Source: Amnibacterium kyonggiense (GTDB lineage: Bacteria; Actinomycetota; Actinomycetes; Actinomycetales; Microbacteriaceae). Taken from it: a stretch of DNA of 64,000 nucleotides. Of this stretch, positions 57,945 through 64,000 are shown piece after piece. Below the pieces are notes generated by a model, which worked only from the letters and a program-made list of their open reading frames with translations, searched no databases and was not told where the DNA came from. Made by a program: the position numbers and the translations under genes. Numbering within the stretch: the stretch's first letter is position 1; each line of letters begins with the position of its first letter. The stretch spans positions 124,001-188,000 of the forward strand of contig NZ_SOAM01000004.1 of NCBI RefSeq assembly GCF_004364555.1. The letters run 5' to 3'.

Positions 57945-59386
57945 GCGCCCGAGCCATCGCGACGAAGGCGCGGTCGAGCCTGCACGCGGCCTCCACCGCG
58001 ATGACGTCGGTGCGCGGGCGAGCGGCGACGCGCATCGGCGCTGCCGTCCTCGGCCTGGCCGCACTGGCCCTCGCGCTGCTTCCCGTCTTCCAGGCGAACG
58101 TCCTCCAGCCGGGCGACACCTATTTCTTCACGAACTGGGACCGGGAGTCCCAAGCGCTCGTGCTCGCCGAGATCGAGCAGCAGGTCACCGGGCGCGGCAC
58201 CTCGCCGTGGGGGCTGCAGAACGCGGTCCCGCAGGTCCTGTCTCCCTACGACACGTTCGATGCGCTGCAGTTCGGACAGCCCCCGACCGCCACCGGCTAC
58301 GTGCCCTACCCCAGCTCGCTCGGCCTGCAGGGGCGACTGTTCACCGAGCTGTTCGAGCACGGGTGCACGACCCTGAACTGCCTGAACACGGTCGAGTCCG
58401 GCCTGTTCTCCATCGTCTTCGTGCTGTTCCTCGCTGCGCTCGCGTGGGTGACCCGCCGGTCGTTCGCGCTCGCCGTCCTCGTGACGTCGCTGCTCTCACC
58501 GTGGGTCGTCTCGGCGGCGCACAACCTGTACTGGGTGCCGTGGACCTGGCTCCTCCCGGCCCTCGCGGCGTGCCTCGCCGTCGGCGCGAGGAGGCGGGGC
58601 GTCCGCGCGTCGGCGTTCGTCCTCGTCGGGGTCGGGACCGCGGTGAAGGCGACGACCGGCTACGAGTTCCTCACCTTCACGACGCTGCTCGCCGCATCGA
58701 TCCCCATGATCGCAGCGGTGCTCGGACGACCTCGGAACTGGCGGCCCGTGCTCCGCGATGCGGGCGTCATCTTCGGGGCGTGCTGTGCCGGGTTCGTCGT
58801 CGTCCTCGTCGTGCACGCCCTCGTCGCCGGAGACGGCTCACTGCCGGCCGGGCTCCAGGCGATCCTCCATGACGCCCTCAAGCGCACGTACGGCTCCTCA
58901 TCCCTGGGGGCCGACGCCGTGACGGTGGAGTCCCTGAAGGCCTCTCCCCTCAAGGTCCTCGCCATCTACCTGGTCGACTGGCGCTCCAGCGTCCTGTCGA
59001 TCGGCATCGGAGGGCCGTTCACTCCGCTCGCTCTCGGCCCCGGAGCGTTCTGGGTCATGGTCGTCGGGGCTGTTGCAGTAGCGACTGTGGACCATTTCCG
59101 AGGCCGGCCCGAGGCGAGGCGTGACGCGGTCCTGCTGCTGGCGACGGCGGCGCCCGCCGTCAGCTGGTTCGTCATCGGCAAGTCCCACTCCTTCACGGCG
59201 ACCTCCGTGAACTTCGTCCTCTGGTACCTCGTCTTCGTTCCCGCCGTACTCTGGGTCCTCGTGGCGGCAGTCGGCCGAGCACGACTTCTCTCCCGGCTCG
59301 GATCACTTCTCGTCGAATTCGAGCGGAGCGTCGTGTCCTCCCGGCGAAGGCCAAATCGGTTCGTACGCTCTCCCCCGAACGGGTGA
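57941..59386 (+). CDS. Polytopic membrane protein B of the decoration operon (paralogue of A)
   Basis: The 481-residue protein repeats the plan of the preceding gene block by block: 'PVFQANVLQPGDTYFFTNWDRESQALVL', 'CTTLNCLNTVESGLFSIV', 'SPWVVSAAHNLYWVPWTWLLP', 'TTGYEFLTFTTLLAASIP' and 'KSHSFTATSVNFVLWYL'. It has an extra 35-residue N-terminal extension and a basic C-terminal tail. The pair arose by tandem duplication and may have split donor or acceptor specificity, or may act as a heterodimer. ATG 57941 overlaps the upstream stop. Confidence 0.75.
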   Translation: MSARAIATKARSSLHAASTAMTSVRGRAATRIGAAVLGLAALALALLPVFQANVLQPGDTYFFTNWDRESQALVLAEIEQQVTGRGTSPWGLQNAVPQVLSPYDTFDALQFGQPPTATGYVPYPSSLGLQGRLFTELFEHGCTTLNCLNTVESGLFSIVFVLFLAALAWVTRRSFALAVLVTSLLSPWVVSAAHNLYWVPWTWLLPALAACLAVGARRRGVRASAFVLVGVGTAVKATTGYEFLTFTTLLAASIPMIAAVLGRPRNWRPVLRDAGVIFGACCAGFVVVLVVHALVAGDGSLPAGLQAILHDALKRTYGSSSLGADAVTVESLKASPLKVLAIYLVDWRSSVLSIGIGGPFTPLALGPGAFWVMVVGAVAVATVDHFRGRPEARRDAVLLLATAAPAVSWFVIGKSHSFTATSVNFVLWYLVFVPAVLWVLVAAVGRARLLSRLGSLLVEFERSVVSSRRRPNRFVRSPPNG

Positions 59387-59426
59387 CGCGCAGCCCTGCG
59401 CGGCCGACTGAGCATGGAGAACGCCG

Positions 59427-60533
59427 GTGAGCTACGACGCGATCGTGATCGGCGGAGGCTTCTACGGCCTCCGTGTCGCGATGCACCTCCGAGAGCGATG
59501 CGGGTCGCGATCCGTGCTCGTGCTCGAGGCCGCGCAGGAGCTCATGGGTCGGGCTTCTTACACCAATCAGGCTCGGGTGCACAACGGCTATCACTACCCG
59601 CGCAGTCTGCTGACCGGCTATCGCTCGCAGGTCAACTTCCCCCGCTTCGTCGAGGAGTACCGCGACGCGGTCGTCTCCGACTTCCCGCATTACTACGGCA
59701 TCGCCCGAACACTGTCCAAGACCAGCGCGCGGCAGTTCGAACTCTTCTGCCGAAGGATCGGCTCGAAAGTCGGTCCGGCGCCTGCTGCGATCAGCTCACT
59801 GTTCGACTCGAGCCGCATCGAGGAGCTCTTCCTCGTGCAGGAGCCGGCTTTCGACAGTCGGATCCTGCGCCGACTGCTGCTCGAGCGCATCGAGTGCATC
59901 GGCGGGATCGACATCGAGGTCGGCGTGCGGGTCGAGCGCGTCGAGGGGCGGCATGGGACGATCGAGGTGCACGCCCCGGGGATAACGTTCCGCGCACCTC
60001 GCGTCGTGAGCGCCCTCTACTCGGGAACGAACGTCCTGCTCGAGGCGTCCGACCTGCCCGTGATCGGACTGCAGCACGAGCTGACCGAACTCGCGCTGGT
60101 CGAGCTGCCCGACGAGCTCGAGGGCGCCGCGTTCACCGTCATGGACGGCCCGTTCTTCTCGCTCATGCCGTTCCCGTCCCGTGGGCTCCACTCGTTGTCG
60201 CACGTGCGGTACACGCCGCACCACAGATGGTCGGAGCGAGCGGCCGGCGAGACCCGAGACCCCTACGACCTCATCCGCCGCCTGCAGGGGCATTCGCGGT
60301 TCTCGAGCATGAAGGCCGACGTCGTCCGGTACTTCCCCGGAGCGCGCCGGATGGAGCATCGTGATTCGCTCTACGAGGCAAAGACGGTCCTCGCACGGTC
60401 CTCGGGCGACGACAGCCGCCCGATCCTGTACCGCCCCGACCACGGCATCCCGGGCTACACGTGCGTGATGGGCGGGAAGCTCGACAACATCTACGACGTC
60501 CTCCTCGAACTGGAGCATCAACATGCCGCATGA
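59427..60533 (+). CDS. FAD-dependent oxidoreductase (DAO superfamily)
   Basis: The 368-residue enzyme starts with a Rossmann FAD motif 'IVIGGGFYG' (G9-G14). An 'RASYTNQARVHNGYHYPRS' segment follows, as in DAO-type enzymes that hold FAD covalently or tightly through nearby His residues. The end 'GIPGYTCVMGGKLDNIYDVLLEL' matches the C-terminal FAD-contact strand. The substrate is not known; in this operon it may oxidise a sugar, lipid-linked sugar or amino-sugar precursor. GTG 59427 has GGAG seven bases upstream. Confidence 0.82.
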   Translation: MSYDAIVIGGGFYGLRVAMHLRERCGSRSVLVLEAAQELMGRASYTNQARVHNGYHYPRSLLTGYRSQVNFPRFVEEYRDAVVSDFPHYYGIARTLSKTSARQFELFCRRIGSKVGPAPAAISSLFDSSRIEELFLVQEPAFDSRILRRLLLERIECIGGIDIEVGVRVERVEGRHGTIEVHAPGITFRAPRVVSALYSGTNVLLEASDLPVIGLQHELTELALVELPDELEGAAFTVMDGPFFSLMPFPSRGLHSLSHVRYTPHHRWSERAAGETRDPYDLIRRLQGHSRFSSMKADVVRYFPGARRMEHRDSLYEAKTVLARSSGDDSRPILYRPDHGIPGYTCVMGGKLDNIYDVLLELEHQHAA

Positions 60534-61512
60534 CGACAGCGAACGGACGGATGCCTTCGCCTCGGTGATCGCCATCATCGACGAGGGGATGCTCGATCCT
60601 GCAGCACGCCTTCGAGAGCTCGGCCGTGCAGTGATGACGCGGTACCGGAACTACGAGATCGTCGTGGTCGACAACGGGCTCTCGGTGGACACGATGATCG
60701 CGCTCCGGGACCTGCTGGCCGAGGAGCCGTGCTTCCGCGTCCTCCGACTCGCTCGGCGATCAAGCATCGACACCGCCGTCTTCGCCGGCCTGGAGGCGGC
60801 CATCGGCGACTTCGTCGTGATCTCCGCCATCGCGTACGACCGCCAGGAGCACGTGCTCGACGTGCTCGACCTCCTCAGGGACGGGCACGACGTGGTCCAG
60901 GGCGAGAGCCGCGGGCCGCTCGGCGGTGGCCCGTTCGCTCGCGCGGGTCGTCGCACGTTCTACTGGTACAACCGCCGGTTCCTGGACGTGGACATCCCCG
61001 CGCGGTCGACCTACCTGACCGGCCTCACGCGAAGTGCGGCGAACTCCCTCGGCGCGGCTCGACGGACCCACCGGTACCTCCGGCACCTCATCCGCTACAT
61101 CGGATACCGGGTCACGTCGTACCGGTACGACCTCGACAACCCGCAGGCGCGACGTATCAAACCGCGTCCTCGCCTTACCGATGCGATCGAGATGGTGAGC
61201 AGCTACTCGACCCACCCGCTCCGAGTCGTCACGCTCGTCGGTGTCGTCGCAGGCCTGCTGAACCTCCTCTACGCGCTCTACGTGATCGTCGTCACGCTGG
61301 TGTCGACGCACGTGACCCAGGGATGGCCCACCACCTCCCTGCAGCTCTCGGCGATGTTCTTCATCATCTGCACCGTCCTCGCGGTCCAGGCGGAATACAT
61401 CGGACGCATCCTCAGCGAGAGCCGACGGGAGCCCGGTTACGTCATCACCGAGGAGCTCGAGAGCGAGACGCTCATCACGGAACGGGAGCGCCTCAATGTC
61501 GCAGCTGCATGA
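60523..61512 (+). CDS. GT2-like membrane protein (GtrB/ArnC-like) lacking the DxD motif
   Basis: The 329-residue protein has the GtrB/ArnC layout: an N-terminal GT-A domain with 'YEIVVVDNGLSVDTMIAL', 'FRVLRLARRSSIDTAVFAGLEAAIGDFVV', an interface helix 'RTFYWYNRRFLDVDIPA', and two C-terminal TM segments (about 235-260 and 275-297). Where the family has 'D-A-D-L-Q' it reads 'SAIAYDRQEHV', so the metal-binding DxD is missing. It may be inactive, use another metal ligand, or serve as a partner of the following GT2. ATG 60523 has GGAG seven bases upstream and lies inside the end of the FAD gene. Confidence 0.78.
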   Translation: MPHDDSERTDAFASVIAIIDEGMLDPAARLRELGRAVMTRYRNYEIVVVDNGLSVDTMIALRDLLAEEPCFRVLRLARRSSIDTAVFAGLEAAIGDFVVISAIAYDRQEHVLDVLDLLRDGHDVVQGESRGPLGGGPFARAGRRTFYWYNRRFLDVDIPARSTYLTGLTRSAANSLGAARRTHRYLRHLIRYIGYRVTSYRYDLDNPQARRIKPRPRLTDAIEMVSSYSTHPLRVVTLVGVVAGLLNLLYALYVIVVTLVSTHVTQGWPTTSLQLSAMFFIICTVLAVQAEYIGRILSESRREPGYVITEELESETLITERERLNVAAA

Positions 61513-62302
61513 GCCGATGACGCCCGAGCGGTCCGTGCCGGCGCACGACGTGACGGAGCTCGCGCCGCGGTCGTCGAGGTACTGCGTCCTCGTGTTCGTC
61601 ATCAACGAGGGCGAGAAGGTCCGCCGCCAGCTCGCGGGCATGTCCGACCTCGCGGCGCAGGTCGACGTCGTCGTCGCGGACGGCGGCAGCACGGACGGGT
61701 CGCTCGATCTGCCCTCCCTCGAGGAGTGGCGCGTCCGCGCACTGCTGACGAAGCGCGGACCGGGCAAGCTCAGCGCGCAGATGCGGATGGCGTTCTCCTG
61801 GGCCCTGGAGCAGGGGTACGACGGCGTTGTCACCATCGATGGGAACGGCAAGGACGGGTTCGACGCGATCCCGGAGTTCCTCCGGCTCCTGGACGACGGT
61901 GTCGATCATGTCCAGGGCTCTCGCTTCATCCCGGGGGGCCGAGCGATCAACACCCCGCTGTCGCGCCTGATCGGCGTACGCCTGCTCCACGCTCCGCTCA
62001 TCAGCCTGGCCGCGCGAGAGCGGCACACGGACACCACCAACGGGTTCCGCGCGTACAGTGCACGGCTGCTGGCCGACGATCGCATCGCCCCGTTCCGCGA
62101 CGTCTTCTCGACGTACGAGCTCCACTACCACCTGGCGATCGAGAGCTCTCGAGACGAGCGCTTCCGAACGGCGGAGACGCCCGTCGTCCGCGCGTACCCG
62201 CGCGGCAAGGTCCCGACGAAGATCAGTCCCGTCCGCGGCAACGCGCACGTGTTGGGCGTCCTCGCCCGCGCGGTCACCGGTCGCTACCGGAGCGCATCGT
62301 GA
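61496..62302 (+). CDS. GT2 glycosyltransferase (polyprenol-phosphate sugar transferase-like)
   Basis: The 268-residue enzyme has 'VLVFVINEGEKVRRQL', 'VDVVVADGGSTDGS' and 'GVVTIDGNGKDG' (DxN in the metal site), then 'HVQGSRFIPGG' and 'TDTTNGFRAYSARLL', a pattern of dolichol/undecaprenol-phosphate mannosyltransferases. No TM segment is present, so it may pair with the preceding membrane protein. The ATG lies 17 bases inside the previous gene, with GGGAG upstream. It would produce a lipid-phosphate sugar for transfer outside the cell. Confidence 0.85.
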   Translation: MSQLHEPMTPERSVPAHDVTELAPRSSRYCVLVFVINEGEKVRRQLAGMSDLAAQVDVVVADGGSTDGSLDLPSLEEWRVRALLTKRGPGKLSAQMRMAFSWALEQGYDGVVTIDGNGKDGFDAIPEFLRLLDDGVDHVQGSRFIPGGRAINTPLSRLIGVRLLHAPLISLAARERHTDTTNGFRAYSARLLADDRIAPFRDVFSTYELHYHLAIESSRDERFRTAETPVVRAYPRGKVPTKISPVRGNAHVLGVLARAVTGRYRSAS

Positions 62303-63075
62303 CGAACGACGACGCGCTCGTGGGCTGGACCGGGTTCGTCGGCGGCAATCTTGCGCGCCAACGGGAGTTCGGACACCGCTTCAGCTCTCGGGACAGCGGA
62401 ACGATGCGCGGCCGGCACTTCGGTGACGTCGTGTTCAGCGCCGCTCGAGCCGAGAAGTGGCGCGCGAACGCCGACCCGGCCGCGGACTCGGCTCACGTCG
62501 CCGAGCTGGAGGATCTTGTCCGCTCGTTCACCTGCGAGCGTCTCACCCTCATCTCCACGGTCGACGTCTACGACGACCCGAGGGACGTCGACGAGGAGTC
62601 CGAGATCGATGAGCGCGACCTGCACGCGTACGGGGCCCACCGACTGCGGCTCGAGCGCACAGCGGCGACCGCCCACGAGCACGTCACGATCCTCAGACTC
62701 CCCGGCCTGTTCGGTCCCGGCCTCAAGAAGAACGTCGTGTTCGATCTGCTCCACCGCAACCGGCTCGGGGCGCTGCAGCCCGCGAGCGCCTTCCAGTACT
62801 ACAACCTCGATCGCATCGCCGCCGACGTCGCGCGGGCAGAACGAGCCGACCTCCGGATCCTCAACCTCGCCGTCGAGCCGATCACCACGGCCGACGTGGT
62901 GCAGGAGGTCTTCGGTCGCGAGCCGCTGCCCGCGCAGTCGTCGCCCGTCGTGCGCTACGACGTCCGAACCCGACACGCGTCCGCCCTCGGCGGGTCCGGT
63001 CCGTACCTCTACGACCGCGCCACGACCATCGCCGAGATGCGCTCCTTCGTCCGATCGGTCGAGGTCGCGGCGTGA
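62299..63075 (+). CDS. Short SDR-type NAD(P)-dependent epimerase/dehydratase-like protein
   Basis: The 258-residue protein has a compressed Rossmann start 'LVGWTGFVGGNL' (G9, G12, G15), 'LTLISTVDVYDD' (catalytic Ser/Thr region) and Y111-x3-R115 ('YGAHRLRLE'), where the usual Lys is Arg. 'ILRLPGLFGPGLKKNVVFDLL' resembles the substrate-binding part of extended SDRs. It is about 60-70 residues shorter than typical sugar epimerases and may be a reductase or a modified isomerase. GTG 62299 overlaps the previous stop (GTGA). Confidence 0.78.
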   Translation: MTNDDALVGWTGFVGGNLARQREFGHRFSSRDSGTMRGRHFGDVVFSAARAEKWRANADPAADSAHVAELEDLVRSFTCERLTLISTVDVYDDPRDVDEESEIDERDLHAYGAHRLRLERTAATAHEHVTILRLPGLFGPGLKKNVVFDLLHRNRLGALQPASAFQYYNLDRIAADVARAERADLRILNLAVEPITTADVVQEVFGREPLPAQSSPVVRYDVRTRHASALGGSGPYLYDRATTIAEMRSFVRSVEVAA

Positions 63076-63887
63076 GACTCGCCGTCTCGAACATCGCCTG
63101 GCAGGCGGAGGACGACGATCGCGTCCTTGCGGCACTCGCCGACGAAGGGGTCGACGCGATCGAGGTCGCTCCGACGCGACTGGCGCCGGATCCCACCTCC
63201 ATCTCGGCCGCCGAGGCCCGCTCGATTCGCAAGGCATTCGAATCGCGCGGCATCGAGATCGTCTCAATGCAGTCGCTCCTGTTCGGGCAGCCCGACCTCC
63301 GCCTGTTCGGTTCGGACGCCGACCGCGATCAACTCCTGGACTACCTGGCGAAGATCATCACGCTGTCGGGACACCTGGGAGCCGAGAAGCTGGTCTTCGG
63401 CTCTCCTCGGAATCGCCTGCTGCCTGGTGCGCCCGCGCGGTCACAAGATCTCGCGGCGGCCACCGACTTCTTTCGCAGGGCTGGATCGCTCGCCTATGCC
63501 GTCGGCGCCGTGTTGTGCATCGAACCCAACCCGGTCGCCTACGGGTGCAACTTCGTCGTCACGACCGACGAGGGCATCCAACTCGTAGACGCCGTGGACC
63601 ATGCCGGATTCGGGCTGCACCTCGACGCCGCTGGTTCGACGCTTGCCGGCGAGAACATCGAGGCTTCAGTGCATGCAGCCGGTACGAGGATCCAACACTT
63701 CCATGCGAGCGCACCGGAGCTGGGCATGCTCGAGACCGAGGTAGTCGATCACGCCGGAGCTTCTCGGGCTCTTCGGGCAACCGGCTACTCCGGCTTCATC
63801 TCGATCGAGATGCGGTCGAGCGATTCAGACACGAACGAGCAGCGAGTTCGAGACGCCATTCACCTCGCTCGACACGCGTACCTGTGA
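63072..63887 (+). CDS. Sugar phosphate isomerase/epimerase-like TIM-barrel protein
   Basis: The 271-residue protein is of the xylose-isomerase-like (AP endonuclease family 2) fold: 'LAVSNIAW', 'DAIEVAPTRLAPD', 'IEIVSMQSLLFGQPDL', 'VLCIEPNPVAYGCNFV' with a metal-ligand Glu, 'GLHLDAAG', 'IQHFHASAPE' and 'FISIEMRSS' with the last Glu. It probably isomerises a sugar or sugar derivative handled by the operon's oxidoreductases. GTG 63072 overlaps the preceding stop, making this the last of a chain of overlapping genes. Confidence 0.83.
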   Translation: MRLAVSNIAWQAEDDDRVLAALADEGVDAIEVAPTRLAPDPTSISAAEARSIRKAFESRGIEIVSMQSLLFGQPDLRLFGSDADRDQLLDYLAKIITLSGHLGAEKLVFGSPRNRLLPGAPARSQDLAAATDFFRRAGSLAYAVGAVLCIEPNPVAYGCNFVVTTDEGIQLVDAVDHAGFGLHLDAAGSTLAGENIEASVHAAGTRIQHFHASAPELGMLETEVVDHAGASRALRATGYSGFISIEMRSSDSDTNEQRVRDAIHLARHAYL

Positions 63888-63891
63888 CCCA

Positions 63892-64000
63892 TCACCTCTT
63901 GCGGAAGAGGAAACGGCTGAAAAGGTAGTTGGCTGCGAACGACACCGGAACGGTGGCCAGCTTGCAGAGAATCGGCGGCCCATCGGTCCAGCTCGTCAGT
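63892..64000 (-). CDS. C-terminal end of a GtrA-family membrane protein (5' cut by window edge)
   Basis: The visible 35 residues on the minus strand end 'CKLATVPVSFAANYLFSRFLFRKR', which is the final TM segment and the N-x2-x2-R/F-R end of GtrA-like proteins. GtrA proteins are thought to move polyprenol-phosphate sugars across the membrane and are usually paired with a GtrB-type GT2, as encoded here at 60523-62302. The gene is convergent with the preceding operon, with four bases between the stop codons. Confidence 0.75.
   Translation of the reverse strand, partial: LTSWTDGPPILCKLATVPVSFAANYLFSRFLFRKR

Overview
The window is about 70% GC through most of its length. It has dense gene packing, frequent GTG/TTG starts, many 4-bp stop/start overlaps (GTGA, ATGA, TTGA), several apparently leaderless genes, and intergenic repeats of the 'ctcgcttcgctcg...ctcgacc(g/a)acgg' type. 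This fits a high-GC actinobacterium, most likely of the Microbacteriaceae; the family-level call is inference. No insertion sequence, phage gene or CRISPR array was seen.

Left edge (1-6.2 kb): the tail of a polysaccharide locus. A GT4 fragment and a GT2 gene are clearly lower in GC than the rest. They are followed by a scarred stretch holding a 173-bp decayed copy of part of fcl, a secreted HNH nuclease gene and a frame-broken OmpA-type gene. The intact GDP-L-fucose pair gmd-fcl and a VanZ-like gene follow. Then come small genes, tRNA-Gly(TCC) and a two-sided terminator.

7.1-15.9 kb: two tandem paralogous three-domain synthetases (adenylation, carrier, thioesterase) with matching promoters and leaders. 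Divergent from them is a three-gene operon of response regulator, histidine kinase and an orphan membrane protein. This looks like a regulated small-molecule locus of unknown product and is the best candidate for an undescribed system.

15.9-29.8 kb: a 30-codon gene, a 979-residue acidic single-pass protein with a decayed SGNH domain, small and membrane proteins, a secreted matrixin-like protease, and two paralogous LuxR/LAL-type regulators whose P-loop lysine is missing. A membrane microprotein, an HSL-type esterase, a canonical SGNH lipoprotein and a low-molecular-weight tyrosine phosphatase follow.

30-56 kb: a large cell-surface polysaccharide region. It encodes a membrane-anchored beta-helix protein, two Wzx-like flippases, three O-antigen ligase/polymerase-like proteins, a Wzz protein fused to a kinase-dead BY-kinase-like domain, and ManA, which feeds GDP-mannose and then GDP-fucose. 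It also has a CDP-alcohol phosphotransferase, a TagD-like cytidylyltransferase, at least five glycosyltransferases, an acetyltransferase, a DUF4012 protein and the initiating phosphoglycosyltransferase.

56.6-64 kb: one tightly coupled operon of two paralogous polytopic proteins (possibly GT-C-like), a FAD oxidoreductase, two GT2 enzymes (the first lacking its DxD), an SDR and a TIM-barrel sugar isomerase. It meets a convergent GtrA gene cut by the window edge. It reads as a lipid-linked glycan-decoration module.
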